A stretch of DNA of 64,000 bases from Hydractinia symbiolongicarpus (Eukaryota; Cnidaria; Hydrozoa; Anthoathecata; Hydractiniidae), in NCBI RefSeq assembly GCF_029227915.1, contig NC_079880.1:29693501-29757500 (forward strand), read 5' to 3'. Below, piece by piece: positions 35,983 through 49,857 of this stretch. Position 1 is the stretch's first letter. Each line of letters opens with the position of its first letter. The position numbers and the translations under genes were made by a program. Under the pieces are notes generated by a model. The model did not search any database and had not been told where the DNA came from. It worked only from the letters and a program-made list of their open reading frames with translations.

Positions 35983-38900
35983 TCGGTAAATCGCAGGTTT
36001 TCGTTTGCCGGCGATTAAAGTTCTTTTATTCAGCGTCTCATCAAAAATGAAAACAAGTTTGAAGACTACAAGTCTCATGCGTTTTAGTGGTGAAAAAATA
36101 ATTTAAAAAATCGTTCGGGAAATGAGTTTACTCCCTGGGTACTTTCTTTGTATACTTTTGACTATACGGGCCGAGTCCGGGATTTTCGGTAAATCGCAGG
36201 TTTTCGTGTGCCGGCGATTAAACTTCTTTTATTCAGCGTCTCATCAAAAATGAAAACAAGTTTGAAGACTACAAGTCTCATGCGTTTTAGTGGTGAAAAA
36301 ATAATTTAAAAAATCGTTCGGGAAATGAGTTTACTCCCTGGGTACTTTCTTTGTAAACTTTTGACTATACGGGCCAAGCCCGGGATTTACGGGAAATCGC
36401 GGGTTTTCGTTTGCCGGCGATTAAATTTCTTTTATTCAGCGTCTCATCAAAAATGAAAACATTTTTGAAAACTACAAGTCTTATGCGTTTTAGTGGTGAA
36501 AAAATAATTTAAAAAATCGTTCTGGAAATGAGTTTACTCACAGGGTACTTTCTTTATATACATTCGACTATACGGCCCAAGCCCGGGATTTACGGGAAAT
36601 CGCGGGTTTTCGTTTGCCGGCGATTAAACCTCTTTCATTAAGCGTCTCATCAAAAATGAAAACATTTTTGAAAACTACAAGTCTCATGCGTTTTAGTGGT
36701 GAAAAAAAAATTTAAAAAATCGTTCGGAAAATGAGTTTACTCCCCGGGTACTTTCTTTGTATACTTTTGACTTTACAGGTCCAGTCCGGGATTTACGGGA
36801 AATCGCAGGTTTTCGTTTGCCGGCGTGTAAACTTCTTTTATTCAGCGTCTCATCAAAAAAGAAAACAAGTTTGAAGACTACAAGTCTCATGCGTTTTAGT
36901 GGTGAAAAAATAATTTAAAAAATCGTTCGGGAAATGAGTTAACTCCGTGGGTACTTTCTTTGTATACTTTTGACTATACGGGCCGAGTCCGGGATTTTCG
37001 GTAAATCGCAGGTTTTCGTTTGCCGGCGATTAAACTTCTTTTATTCAGCGTCTCATCAAAAATGAAAACATTTTTGAAAACTACAAGTCTCATGCGTTTT
37101 AGTGGTGAAAAAATAATTTAAAAAATCGTTCGGGAAATGAGTTTACTCCCTGGGTACTTTCTTTGTATACTTTTGATTATACGGGCCGAGTCCGGGGTTT
37201 CCGGGAAATGGCGGGTTTTCGTTTGCCGGCGATTAAACTTCTTTTATTCAGCGTCTCATCAAAAATAAAACATTTTTGAAAACTACAAGTCTCATGCGTT
37301 TTAGTGGTGAAAAGATAATTTAAAAAATCGTTCGGGAAATGAGTTTACACCCTGGGTACTTTCTTTGTATACTTTTGACTTTACAGGTCCAGTCCGGGAT
37401 TTACGGGAAATCGCAGGTTTTCGTTTGCCGGCGTTTAAACTTCTTTTATTCAGCGTCTCATCAAAAATGAAAACAAGTTTGAAGACTACAAGTCTCATGC
37501 GTTTTAGTGGTGAAAAAATAATTTAAAAAATCGTTCGGGAAATGAGTTTACTCCCTGGGTACTTTCTTTGTATACTTTTGACTATCCGGGCCAAGCCCGG
37601 GATTTACGGGAAATCGCGGGTTTTCGTTTGCCGGCAATTAAACTTCTTTTATTCAGCGTCTCCTCAAAAATGAAAACATTTTTGAAAACTACAAGTCTTA
37701 TGCGTTTTAGTGGTGAAAAAATAATTTAAAAAATCGTTCTGGAAATGAGTTTACTCACAGGGTACTTTCTTTATATACATTCGACTATACGGCCCAAGCC
37801 CGGGATTTACGGGAAATCGCGGGTTTTCGTTTGCCGGCGATTAAACTTCTTTTATTCAGCGTCTCATCAACAATGAAATCATTTTTGAAAACTACAAGTC
37901 TTATGCGTTTTAGTGGTGAAAAAATAATTTAAAAAATCGTTCGGGAAATGAGTTTACTCCCTGGGTACTTTCTTTGTATACTTTGATTATACGGGCCGAG
38001 TCCAGGGTTTCCGGGAAATGGCGGGTTTTCGTTTGCCGGCGATTAAACTTCTTTTATTCAGCGTCTCATCAAAAATAAAACATTTTTGAAAACTACAAGT
38101 CTCATGCGTTTTAGTGGTGAAAAGATAATTTAAAAAATCGTTCGGGAAATGAGTTTACACCCTGGGTACTTTCTTTGTATACTTTTGACTTTACAGGTCC
38201 AGTCCGGGATTTACGGGAAATCGCGGGTTTTCGTTTGCCGGCGATTAAACTTCTTTTATTCAGCGTCTCATCAAAAATGAAAACATTTTTGAAAACTACA
38301 AGTCTTATGCGTTTTAGTGGTGAAAAAATAATTTAAAAAATCGTTCTGGAAATGAGTTTACTCACAGGGTACTTTCTTTATATACATTCGACTATACGGC
38401 CCAAGCCCGGGACTTAGGGGAAATCGCGGGTTTTCGTTTGCCGGCGATTAAACTTCTTTTATTCAGCGTCTCATCAAAAATGAAAACACTTTTGAAAACT
38501 ACAAGTCTCATGCGTTTTAGTGGTGAAAAAAAAAATTAAAAAATCGTTCGGAAAATGAGTTTACTCCCTGGGTATTTTCTTTGTATACTTTTTACTATAC
38601 GGGCCAAGCCCGGGACTTAGGGGAAATTGCTGGTTTTCGTTTGCCGGCGATTAAACCTCTTTCATTAAGCGTCTCATCAAAAATGAAAACATTTTTGAAA
38701 ACTACAAGTCTCATGCGTTTTAGTGGTGAAAAAATAATTTAAAAAATCGTTCGGGAAATGAGTTTACACCCTGGGTACTTTCTCTGTATACTTTTGACTA
38801 TACGGGCCGAGTCCAAGATTTTCGGTAAATCGCAGGTTTTCGTTTGCCGGCGATTAAAGTTCTTTTATTCAGCGTCTCATCAAAAATGAAAACAAGTTTG

Positions 38901-39620
38901 AAGACTACAAGTCTCATGCGTTTTAGTGGTTAAAAAATAATTTAAAAAATCGTTCGGGAAATGAGTTTACTCCCTGGGTACTTTCTTTGTATACTTTTGA
39001 CTATACGGGCCGAGTCCGGGATTTTCGGTAAATCGCAGGTTTTCGTGTGCCGGCGATTAAACTTTTCTTATTCAGCGTCTCATCAAAAATGAAAACAAGT
39101 TTGAAGACTACAAGTCTCATGCGTTTTAGTGGTGAAAAAATAATTTAAAAAATCGTTCGGGAAATGAGTTTACTCCCTGGGTACTTTCTTTGTAAACTTT
39201 TGACTATACGGGCCAAGCCCGGGATTTACGGGAAATCGCGGGTTTTCGTTTGCCGGCGATTAAACTTCTTTTATTCAGCGTCTCATCAAAAATGAAAACA
39301 TTTTTGAAAACTACAAGTCTTATGCGTTTTAGTGGTGAAAAAATAATTTAAAAAATCGTTCTGGAAATGAGTTTACTCACAGGGTACTTTCTTTATATAC
39401 ATTCGACTATACGGCCCAAGCCCGGGATTTACGGGAAATCGCGGGTTTTCGTTTGCCGGCGATTAAACCTCTTTCATTAAGCGTCTCATCAAATATGAGA
39501 ACACTTTTGAAAACTACAAGTCTCATGCGTTTTAGTGGTGAAAAAAAAATTTAAAAAATCGTTCGGAAAATGAGTTTACTCCCCGGGTACTTTCTTTGTA
39601 AACTTTTGACTATACAGGCC
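35983..39620 (+). repeat. 14-mer (~2,839 bp) spaced repeat block
   Basis: About 1 kb from roughly 35.8 to 36.7 kb recurs 2,839 bp downstream. The matched rare forms are gattaaagttc (36,020/38,859), cgtgtgccggcg (36,206/39,045) and ttgtaaacttttg (36,351/39,190). The match fades after about 36,750/39,600. Only these ends are matched; the monomers between them are not a perfect second copy. Confidence 0.65.
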
Positions 39621-41339
39621 GAGTCCGGGATTTACGGGAAATCGCGGGTTTTCGTTTGCCGGCGATTAAACTTCTTTTATTCAGCGTCCCATCAAAAATG
39701 AAAACATTTTTGAAAACTGCAAGTCTCATGCGTTTTAGTGGTGAAAAAATAATTAAAAAAATCGTTCGGAAAATGAGTTTACTCCCTGGCTACTTTCCTT
39801 GTATACTTTTGACTATACGGGCCGAGTCCGAGATTTTCGGTAAATCGCAGGTTTTCGTGTGCCGGCGATTAAACTTCTTTTATTCAGCGTCTCATCAAAA
39901 ATGAAAACAAGTTTGAAGACTACAAGTCTCATGCGTTTTAGTGGTGAAAAAATAATTTAAAAAATCGTTCTGGAAATGAGTTTACTCCCTGGGTACTTTC
40001 TTTGTAAACTTTTGACTATACGGGCCAAGCCCGGGATTTACGGGAAATCGCGGGTTTTCGTTTGCCGGCGATTAAACTTCTTTTATTCAGCGTCTCATCA
40101 AAAATGAAAACATTTTTGAAAACTACAAGTCTCATGCGTTTTAGTGGTGAAAAAAAAATTTAAAAAATCGTTCGGAAAATGAGTTTAATCCCCGGGTACT
40201 TTCTTTGTAAACTTTTGACTATACAGGCCGAGTCCGGGATTTACGGGAAATCGCGGGTTTTCGTTTGCCGGCGATTAAACTTCTTTTATTCAGCGTCCCA
40301 TCAAAAATGAAAACATTTTTGAAAACTACAAGTCTCATGCGTTTTAGTGGTGAAAAAATAATTTAAAAAATCGTTCGGAAAATGAGTTTACTCCCTGGGT
40401 ACTCTCTTTGTATACTTTTGACTATACGGGCCGAGTCCGGGATTTACGGGAAGTCGCGGGTTTTCGTTTGCCGGCGATTAAACTTCTTTTATTCAGCGTC
40501 TCATCAAAAATGAAAACATTTTTAAAAACTACAAGTCTCATGGGCTTTAGTGGTAAAATAATAATTTAAAAAATCGTTCGGGAAATGAGTTTACACCCTG
40601 GGTACTTTCTTTGTGTACTTTTGACTATACGGGCCGAGTCCGGGATTTACGGGAAATCGCGGGTTTTCCTTTGCCGGCGATTAAACTGCTTTTATTCAGC
40701 GTCCCATCAAAAATGAAAACATTTTTGAAAACTACAAGTCTCATGCGTTTTAGAGGTGAAAAAATAATTTAAAAAATCGTTCGGGAAATGAGTTTACTCC
40801 CTGGGTACTTTCTTTGTATACTTTTGACTATACGGGCCGAGTCCGGGATTTACGGAAAGTCGCGGGTTTTAGTTTGCCGACGATTAAACTTCTTTTATTC
40901 AGCGTCTCATCAAAAATGAAAACATTTTTAAAAACTACAAGTCTCATGGGCTTTAGAGGTGAAATAATAATTTTAAAAATCGTTCGGGTAATGAGTTTAC
41001 ACCCGGAGTACTTTCTTTGTATACTTTTGACTATACGGGCCGAGTCCGGGATTTTTGGTAAATCGCAGGTTTTCGTTTGCCGGCGATTAAACTTCTTTTA
41101 TTCAGCGTCTCATCAAAAATGAAAACATTTTTAAAAACTACAAGTCTCATGCGTTTTAGTGGTGAAAAAATAATTTAAAAAATCGTTCGGGAAATGAGTT
41201 TACTCCCTGGGTACTTTCTTTGTATACTTTTGATTATACGGGCCGAGTCCGGGGTTTCCGAAAAATGGCGGGTTTTCGTTTGCCGACGATTAAACTTCTT
41301 TTATTCAGCGTCTCATCAAAAATAAAACATTTTTGAAAA

Positions 41340-43805
41340 CTACAAGTCTCATGCGTTTTAGTGGTGAAAAGATAATTAAAAAAATCGTTCGAGAAATGAG
41401 TTTACACCCTGGGTACTTTCTTTGTATACTTTTGACTTTACAGGTCCAGTCCGGGATTTACAGGAAATCGCAGGTTTTCGTTTGCCGGCGTTTAAACTTC
41501 TTTTATTCAGCGTCTCATCAAAAATGAAAACAAGTTTGAAGACTACAAGTCACATGCGTTTTAGTGGTGAAAAAATAATTTAAAAAATCGTTCGGGAAAT
41601 GAGTTTACTCCCTGGGTACTTTCTTTGTATACTTTTGACTATACGGGCCAAGCCCGGGATTTACGGGAAATCGCGGGTTTTCGTTTGCCGGCGATTAAAC
41701 TTCTTTTATTCAGCGTCTCATCAAAAATGAAAACATTTTTGAAAACTACAAGTCTTATGCGTTTTAGTGGTGAAAAAATAATTTAAAAAATCGTTCTGGA
41801 AATGAGTTTACTCACAGGGTACTTTCTTTATATACATTCGACTATACGGCCCAAGCCCGGGATTTACGGGAAATCGCGGGTTTTCGTTTGCCGGCGATTA
41901 AACCTCTTTCATTAAGCGTCTCATCAAAAATGAAAACACTTTTGAAAACTACAAGTCTCATGCGTTTTAGTGGTGAAAAAAAAATTTAAAAAATCGTTCG
42001 GAAAATGAGTTTACTCCCCGGGTACTTTCTTTGTATACTTTTGACTTTACAGGTCCAGTCCGGGATTTACAGGAAATCGCAGGTTTTCGTTTGCCGGCGT
42101 GTAAACTTCTTTTATTCAGCGTCTCATCAAAAATGAAAACAAGTTTGAAGACTACAAGTCTCATGCGTTTTAGTGGTGAAAAAATAATTTAAAAAATCGT
42201 TCGGGAAATGAGTTTACTCCCTGGGTACTTTCTTTGTATACTTTTGACTATACGGGCCAAGCCCGGGATTTACGGGAAATCGCGGGTTTTCGTTTGCCGG
42301 CGATTAAACTTCTTTTATTCAGCGTCTCATCAAAAATGAAAACATTTTTGAAAACTACAAGTCTTATGCGTTTTAGTGGTGAAAAGATAATTAAAAAAAT
42401 CGTTCGGGAAATGAGTTTACACCCTGGGTACTTTCTTTGTATACTTTTGACTTTACAGGTCCAGTCCGGGATTTACGGGAAATCGCAGGTTTTCGTTTGC
42501 CGGCGTTTAAACTTTTTTTATTCAGCGTCTCATCAAAAATGAAAACAAGTTTGAAGACTACAAGTCTCATGCGTTTTAGTGGTGAAAAAATAATTTAAAA
42601 AATCGTTCGGGAAATGAGTTTACTCCCTGGGTACTTTCTTTGTATACTTTTGACTATACGGGCCAAGCCCGGGATTTACGGGAAATCGCGGGTTTTCGTT
42701 TGCCGGCGATTAAACTTCTTTTATTCAGCGTCTCATCAAAAATGAAAACATTTTTGAAAACTACAAGTCTTATGCGTTTTAGTGGTGAAAAGATAATTAA
42801 AAAAATCGTTCGGGAAATGAGTTTACACCCTGGGTACTTTCTTTGTATACTTTTGACTTTACAGGTCCAGTCCGGGATTTACGGGAAATCGCAGGTTTTC
42901 GTTTGCCGGCGTTTAAACTTTTTTTATTCAGCGTCTCATCAAAAATGAAAACAAGTTTGAAGACTACAAGTCTCATGCGTTTTAGTGGTGAAAAAATAAT
43001 TTAAAAAATCGTTCGGGAAATGAGTTTACTCCCTGGGTACTTTTTTTGTATACTTTTGACTATACGGGCCAAGCCCGGGATTTACGGGAAATCGCGGGTT
43101 TTCGTTTGCCGGCGATTAAACTTCTTTTATTCAGCGTCTCATCAAAAATGAAAACATTTTTGAAAACTACAAGTCCTATGCGTTTTAGTGGTGAAAAAAT
43201 AATTTAAAAAATCGTTCTGGAAATGAGTTTACTCACAGGGTACTTTCTTTATATACATTCGACTATACGGCCCAAGCCCGGGATTTACGGGAAATCGCAG
43301 GTTTTCGTTTGCCGGCGATTAAACCTCTTTCATTAAGCGTCTCATCAAAAATGAAAACACTTTTGAAAACTACAAGTCTCATGCGTTTTAGTGGTGAAAA
43401 AAAAATTTAAAAAATCGTTCGGAAAATGAGTTTACTCCCCGGGTACTTTCTTTGTATACTTTTGACTTTACAGGTCCAGTCCGGGATTTACGGGAAATCG
43501 CAGGTTTTCGTTTGCCGGCGTGTAAACTTCTTTTATTCAGCGTCTCATCAAAAATGAAAACAAGTTTGAAGACTACAAGTCTCATGCGTTTTAGTGGTGA
43601 AAAAATAATTTAAAAAATCGTTCGGGAAATGAGTTTACTCCCTGGGTACTTTCTTTGTATACTTTTGACTATACGGGCCAAGCCCGGGATTTACGGGAAA
43701 TCGCGGGTTTTCGTTTGCCGGCGATTAAACTTCTTTTATTCAGCGTCTCATCAAAAATGAAAACATTTTTGAAAACTACAAGTCTTATGCGTTTTAGTGG
43801 TGAAA
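41340..43805 (+). repeat. 1,421-bp (7-mer) tandem repeat with embedded 406-bp dimer duplication
   Basis: Positions from about 41,340-42,384 match about 42,761-43,805 at an offset of 1,421 bp, including gaaaagataattaaaaaaatcg and the gtgtaaac variant of the gactttacaggtcc subtype. Inside, about 42,110-42,515 is followed by a near-identical dimer at about 42,516-43,190 (offset 406 bp), so the array grew here by two nested steps. Limits are by eye, within about 20 bp. Confidence 0.7.
41653..41677. repeat. Imperfect palindrome in the GC-rich part of the monomer
   Basis: The left arm cccgggattt and the right arm aaatcgcggg pair over 10 bp with one mismatch, around a 5-base loop acggg. The inner arms gattt and aaatc are perfect complements. 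A related dyad is present in most monomers; those with tccggg instead of cccggg lose one more pair to a G-T wobble. In the zone B subtype the loop reads tcggt while gattt and aaatc remain. Some subtypes break it, for example those with gaagtcgcggg, aaatggcggg or the 14,598-16,236 form with ataatcgc. It could form a hairpin or bind a dimeric protein, but nothing in the sequence proves either. The position given is one clear example. Confidence 0.6.
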
Positions 43806-44420
43806 AAATAATTTAAAAAATCGTTCTGGAAATGAGTTTACTCACAGGATACTTTCTTTATATACATTCGACTATACGGCCCAAGCCCGGGATTTACGGG
43901 AAGTCGCGGGTTTTCGTTTGCCGGCGATTAAACCTCTTTCATTAAGCGTCTCATCAAAAATGAAAACACTTTTGAAAACTACAAGTCTCATGCGTTTTAG
44001 TGGTGAAAAAAAAATTTAAAAAATCGTTCGGAAAATGAGTTTACTCCCCGGGTACTTTCTTTGTAAACTTTTGACTATACAGGCCGAGTCCGGGATTTAC
44101 GGGAAATCGCGGGTTTTCGTTTGCCGGCGATTAAACTTCTTTTATTCAGCGTCTCATCAAAAATGAAAACATTTTTAAAAGCTACAAGTCTCATGGGCTT
44201 TAGTGGTGAAATAATAATTTAAAAAATCGTTCGGGAAATGAGTTTACACCCTGGGTACTTTCTTTGTATACTTTTGACTATACGGGCCGAGTCCGGGATT
44301 TACGGGAAATCGCGGGTTTTCGTTTGCCGACGATTAAACTTCTTTTATTCAGCGTCCCATCAAAAATGAAAACATTTTTGAAAACTACAAGTCTCATGCG
44401 TTTTAGTGGTGAAAAAATTT

Positions 44421-47258
44421 TAAAAAATCGTTCGGGAAATGAGTTTACTCCCTGGGTACTTTCTTTGTATACTTTTTACTATACGGGCCGAGTCCGGGAT
44501 TTACGGAAAATCGCAGGTTTTAGTTTGCCGACGATTAAACTTCTTTTATTCAGCGTCTCATCAAAAATGAAAACATTTTTAAAAACTACAAGTCTCATGG
44601 GCTTTAGAGGTGAAATAATAATTTAAAAAATCGTTCGGCTAATGAGTTTACACCCGGGGTACTTTCTTTGTATACTTTTGACTATACGGGCCGAGTCCAG
44701 GATTTTCGGTAAATCGCAGGTTTTCGTTTGCCGGCGATTAAACTTCTTTTATTCAGCGTCTCATCGAAAATGAAAACATTTTTAAAAACTACAAGTCTCA
44801 TGCGTTTTAGTGGTGAAAAAATAATTTAAAAAATCGTTCGGGAAATGAGTTTACTCCCTGGGTACTTTCTTTGTATACTTTTGATTATACGGGCCGAGTC
44901 CGGGGTTTCCGGGAAATGGCGGGTTTTCGTTTGCCGGCGATTAAACTTCTTTTATTCAGCGTCTCATCAAAAATAAAACATTTTTGAAAACTACAAGTCT
45001 CATGCGTTTTAGTGGTGAAAAGATAATTTAAAAAATCGTTCGGGAAATGAGTTTACACCCTGGGTACTTTCTTTGTATACTTTTGACTTTACAGGTCCAG
45101 TCCGGGATTTTCGGGAAATCGCAGGTTTTCGTTTGCCGGCGTTTGAACTTCTTTTATTCAGAGTCTTATCAAAAATGAAAACAAGTTTGAAGACTACAAG
45201 TCTCATGCGTTTTAGTGGTGAAAAAATAATTTAAAAAATCGTTCGGGAAATGAGTTTATTCACAGGGTACTTTCTTTACATACATTCGACTATACGGCCC
45301 AAGCCCGGGATTTACGGGAAATCGCGGGTTTTCGTTTGCCGGCGATTAAACCTCTTTCATTAAGCGTCTCATCAAAAATGAAAACACTTTTGAAAACTAC
45401 AAGTCTCATGCGTTTTAGTGGTGAAAAAAAAATTTAAAAAATCGTTCGGAAAATGAGTTTACTCCCCGGGTACTTTCTTTGTAAACTTTTGACTATACAG
45501 GCCGAGTCCGGGATTTACGGGAAATCGCGGGTTTTCGTTTGCCGGCGATTAAACTTCTTTTATTCAGCGTTCCATCAAAAATGAAAACATTTTTGAAAAC
45601 TACAAGTCTCATGCGTTTTAGTGGTGAAAAAATAATTTAAAAAATCGTTCGGGAAATGAGTTTACTCCCTGGGTACTTTCTTTGTATACTTTTGACTATA
45701 CGGGCCAAGCCCGGGATTTACGGGAAATCGCGGGTTTTCGTTTGCCGGCGATTAAACTTCTTTTATTCAGCGTCTCATCAAAAGTGAAAACATTTTTGAA
45801 AACTACAAGTCTTATGCGTTTTAGTGGTGAAAAAATAATTTAAAAAATCGTTCTGGAAATGAGTTTACTCACAGGGTACTTTCTTTATATACATTCGACT
45901 ATACGGCCCAAGCCCGGGATTTACGGGAAATTGCGGGTTTTCGTTTGGCGGCGATTAATTCTCTTTCATTAAGCGTCTGATCAAATATGAAAACACTTTT
46001 GAAAACTACAAGTCTCATGGGCTTTAGTGGTGAAATAATAATTTAAAAAATCGTTCGGGAAATGAGTTTACTCCCTGGGTACTTTCTTTGTATACTTTTG
46101 ACTATACGGGCCGAGTCCGGGATTTACGGAAAATCGCGGGTTTTAGTTTGCCGACGATTAAACTTCTTTTATTCAGCGTCTCATCAAAAATGAAAACATT
46201 TTTAAAAACTACAAGTCTCATGGGCTTTAGAGGTGAAATAATAATTTAAAAAATCGTTCGGGTAATGAGTTTACACCCGGGGTACTTTCTTTGTATACTT
46301 TTGACTATACGGGCCGAGTCCAGGATTTTCGGTAAATCGCAGGTTTTCGTTTGCCGGCGATTAAACTTCTTTTATTCAGCGTCTCATCAAAAATGAAAAC
46401 ATTTTTGAAAACTACAAGTCTCATGCGTTTTAGTGGTGAAAAAATAATTTAAAAAATCGTTCGGGAAATGAGTTTACTCCCTGGGTACTTTCTTTGTATA
46501 CTTTTGATTATACGGGCCGAGTCCGGGGTTTCCGGGAAATGGCGGGTTTTCGTTTGCCGGCGATTAAACTTCTTTTATTCAGCGTCTCATCAAAAATGAA
46601 AACATTTTTAAAAACTACAAGTCTCATGCGTTTTAGTGGTGAAAAGATAATTTAAAAAATCGTTCGGGAAATGAGTTTACACCCTGGGTACTTTCTTTGT
46701 ATACTTTTGACTTTACAGGTCCAGTCCGGGATTTACGGGAAATCGCAGGTTTTCGTTTGCCGGCGTTTAAACTTCTTTTATTCAGAGTCTCATCAAAAAT
46801 GAAAACAAGTTTGAAGACTACAAGTCTCATGCGTTTTAGTGGTGAAAAAATAATTTAAAAAATCGTTCGGGAAATGAGTTTACTCACAGGGTACTTTCTT
46901 TATATACATTCGACTATACGGCCCAAGCCCAGGATTTACGGGAAATCGCGGGTTTTCGTTTGCCGGCGATTAAACCTCTTTCATTAAGCGTCTCATCAAA
47001 AATGAAAACACTTTTGAAAACTACAAGTCTCATGCGTTTTAGTGGTGAAAAAAAAATTTAAAAAATCGTTCGGAAAATGAGTTTACTCCCCGGGTACTTT
47101 CTTTGTAAACTTTTGACTATACAGGCCGAGTCCGGGATTTACGGGAAATCGCGGGTTTTCGTTTGCCGGCGATTAAACTTCTTTTATTCAGCGTTCCATC
47201 AAAAATGAAAACATTTTTGAAAACTACAAGTCTCATGCGTTTTAGTGGTGAAAAAATA
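44421..47258 (+). repeat. 8-mer (~1,623 bp) tandem repeat
   Basis: Units are about 44,421-46,043 and 46,044-47,258. The form tttacacccggggtac recurs at an offset of 1,623 bp. The offset becomes 1,624 bp downstream because the first unit has a monomer one base shorter (aaaaataaaacattt). Just upstream, near 44,412-44,421, three bases of the usual taattt are missing. Confidence 0.7.
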
Positions 47259-49692
47259 TTATAAAAAATCGTTCGGGAAATGAGTTTACTCCCTGGGTAT
47301 TTTCTTTGTATACTTTTTACTATACGGGCCAAGCCCGGGACTTAGGGGAAATTGCTGGTTTTCGTTTGCCGGCGATTAAACCTCTTTCATTAAGCGTCTC
47401 ATCAAAAATGAAAACATTTTTGAAAACTACAAGTCTCATGCGTTTTAGTGGTGAAAAAATAATTTAAAAAATCGTTCGGAAAATGAGTTTACTCCCTGGG
47501 TACTTTCTTTGTATACTTTTGACTATACGGGCCGAGTCCGGGATTTTCGGTAAATCGCAGGTTTTCGTTTGACGGCGATTAAACTTCTTCTATTCAGCGT
47601 CTCATCAAAAATGAAAACAAGTTTGAAAACTACAAGTCTCATGCGTTTTAGTGGTGAAAAAATAATTTAAAAAATCGTTTGGGAAATGAGTTTACTCCCT
47701 GGGTACTTTCTTTGTATACTTTTGACTATACGGGCCAAGTCCGGGATTTTCGGTAACTCGCAGGTTTTCGTTTGCCGGCGATTAAACTTCTTTTATTCAG
47801 CGTCTCATCAAAAATGAAAACAAGTTTAAAGACTACAAGTCTCATGCGTTTTAGTGGTGAAAAAATAATTTAAAAAATCGTTCGGGAAATGAGTTTACTC
47901 CCTGGGTACTTTCTTTGTATACTTTTGACTATACGGGCCAAGCCCGGGATTTACGGGAAATCGCGGGTTTTCGTTTGCCGGCGATTAAACTTCTTTTATT
48001 CAGCGTCTCATCAAAAGTGAAAACATTTTTGAAAACTACAAGTCTTATGCGTTTTAGTGGTGAAAAAATAATTTAAAAAATCGTTCTGGAAATGAGTTTA
48101 CTCACAGGGTACTTTCTTTATATACATTCGACTATACGGCCCAAGCCCGGGATTTACGGGAAATCGCGGGTTTTCGTTTGCCGGCGATTAATTCTCTTTC
48201 ATTAAGCGTCTGATCAAATATGAAAACACTTTTGAAAACTACAAGTCTCATGCGTTTTAGTGGTAAAAAAAAAATTAAAAAAATTGTTTGGAAAATGAGT
48301 TTACTCCCCGGGTACTTTCTTTGTAAACTTTTGACTATACAGGCCGAGTCCGGGATTTACGGGAAATCGCGGGTTTTCGTTTGCCGGCGATTAAACTTCT
48401 TTTATTCAGCGTCCCATCAAAAATGAAAACAAGTTTGAAGACTACAAGTCTCATGCGTTTTAGTGGTGAAAAAATAATTTAAAAAATCGTTTGGGAAATG
48501 AGTTTACTCCCTGAGTACTTTCTTTGTATACTTTTGACTATACGGGCCGAGTCCGGGATTTTCGGTAAATCGCAGGTTTTCGTTTGCCGGCGATTAAACT
48601 TCTTTTATTCAGCGTCTCATCAAAAATGAAAACAAGTTTGAAGACTACAAGTCTCATGCGTTTTAGTGGTGAAAAAATAATTTAAAAAATCGTTCGGGAA
48701 ATGAGTTTACTCCCTGGGTACTTTCTTTGTATACTTTTGACTATACGGGCCAAGCCCGGGATTTACGGGAAATCGCGGGTTTTCGTTTACCGGCGATTAA
48801 ACTTCTTTTATTCAGCGTCTCATCAAAAGTGAAAACATTTTTGAAAACTACAAGTCTTATGCGTTTTAGTGGTGAAAAAATAATTTAAAAAATCGTTCTG
48901 GAAATGAGTTTACTCACAGGGTACTTTCTTTATATACATTCGACTATACGGCCCAAGCCCGGGATTTACGGGAAATTGCGGGTTTTCGTTTGCCGGCGAT
49001 TAATTCTCTTTCATTAAGCGTCTGATCAAATATGAAAACACTTTTAAAAAGTACAAGTCTCATGGGCTTTAGTGGTGAAATAATAATTTAAAAAATCGTT
49101 CGGGAAATGAGTTTACACCCTGGGTACTTTCTTTGTATACTTTTGACTTTACAGGTCCAGTCCGGGATTTACGGAAAATCGCAGGTTTTCGTTTGCCGGC
49201 GTTTAAACTTCTTTTATTCAGAGTCTCATCAAAAATGAAAACAAGTTTGAAGACTACAAGTCTCATGCGTTTTAGTGGTGAAAAAATAATTTAAAAAATC
49301 GTTCGGGAAATGAGTTTACTCACAGGGTACTTTCTTTATATACATTCGACTATACGGCCCAAGCCCGGGATTTACGGGAAATCGCAGGTTTTCGTTTGCC
49401 GGCGATTAAACCTCTTTCATTAAGCGTCTCATCAAAAATGAAAACACTTTTGAAAACTACAAGTCTCATGCGTTTTAGTGGTGAAAAAAAAATTTAAAAA
49501 ATCGTTCAAAAAATGAGTTTACTCCCCGGGTACTTTCTTTGTAAACTTTTGACTATACAGGCCGAGTCCGGGATTTACGGGAAATCGCGGGTTTTCGTTT
49601 GCCGGCGATTAAACTTCTTTTATTCAGCGTTCCATCAAAAATGAAAACATTTTTGAAAACTACAAGTCTCATGCGTTTTAGTGGTGAAAAAA
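46647..49692 (+). repeat. 12-mer (2,436 bp) spaced repeat
   Basis: Positions 46,647-47,250 match 49,083-49,690 at an offset of 2,436 bp (exactly twelve monomers), in the order gactttacaggtcc monomer, ttatataca monomer, ttgtaaac monomer. The match ends where the first site has gaaaaaatattataaa. It overlaps the 1,623-bp repeat, so the region is a mosaic of successive exchanges. Confidence 0.65.
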
Positions 49693-49857
49693 TAATTTAA
49701 AAAATCGTTCGGAAAATGAGTTTACTCCCTGGGTACTTTCTTTGTATACTTTTGACTATACGGGCCGAGTCCGGGATTTTCGGTAAATCGCAGGTTTTCG
49801 TTTGACAGCGATTAAACTTCTTCTATTCAGCGTCTCATCAAAAATGAAAACAAGTTT

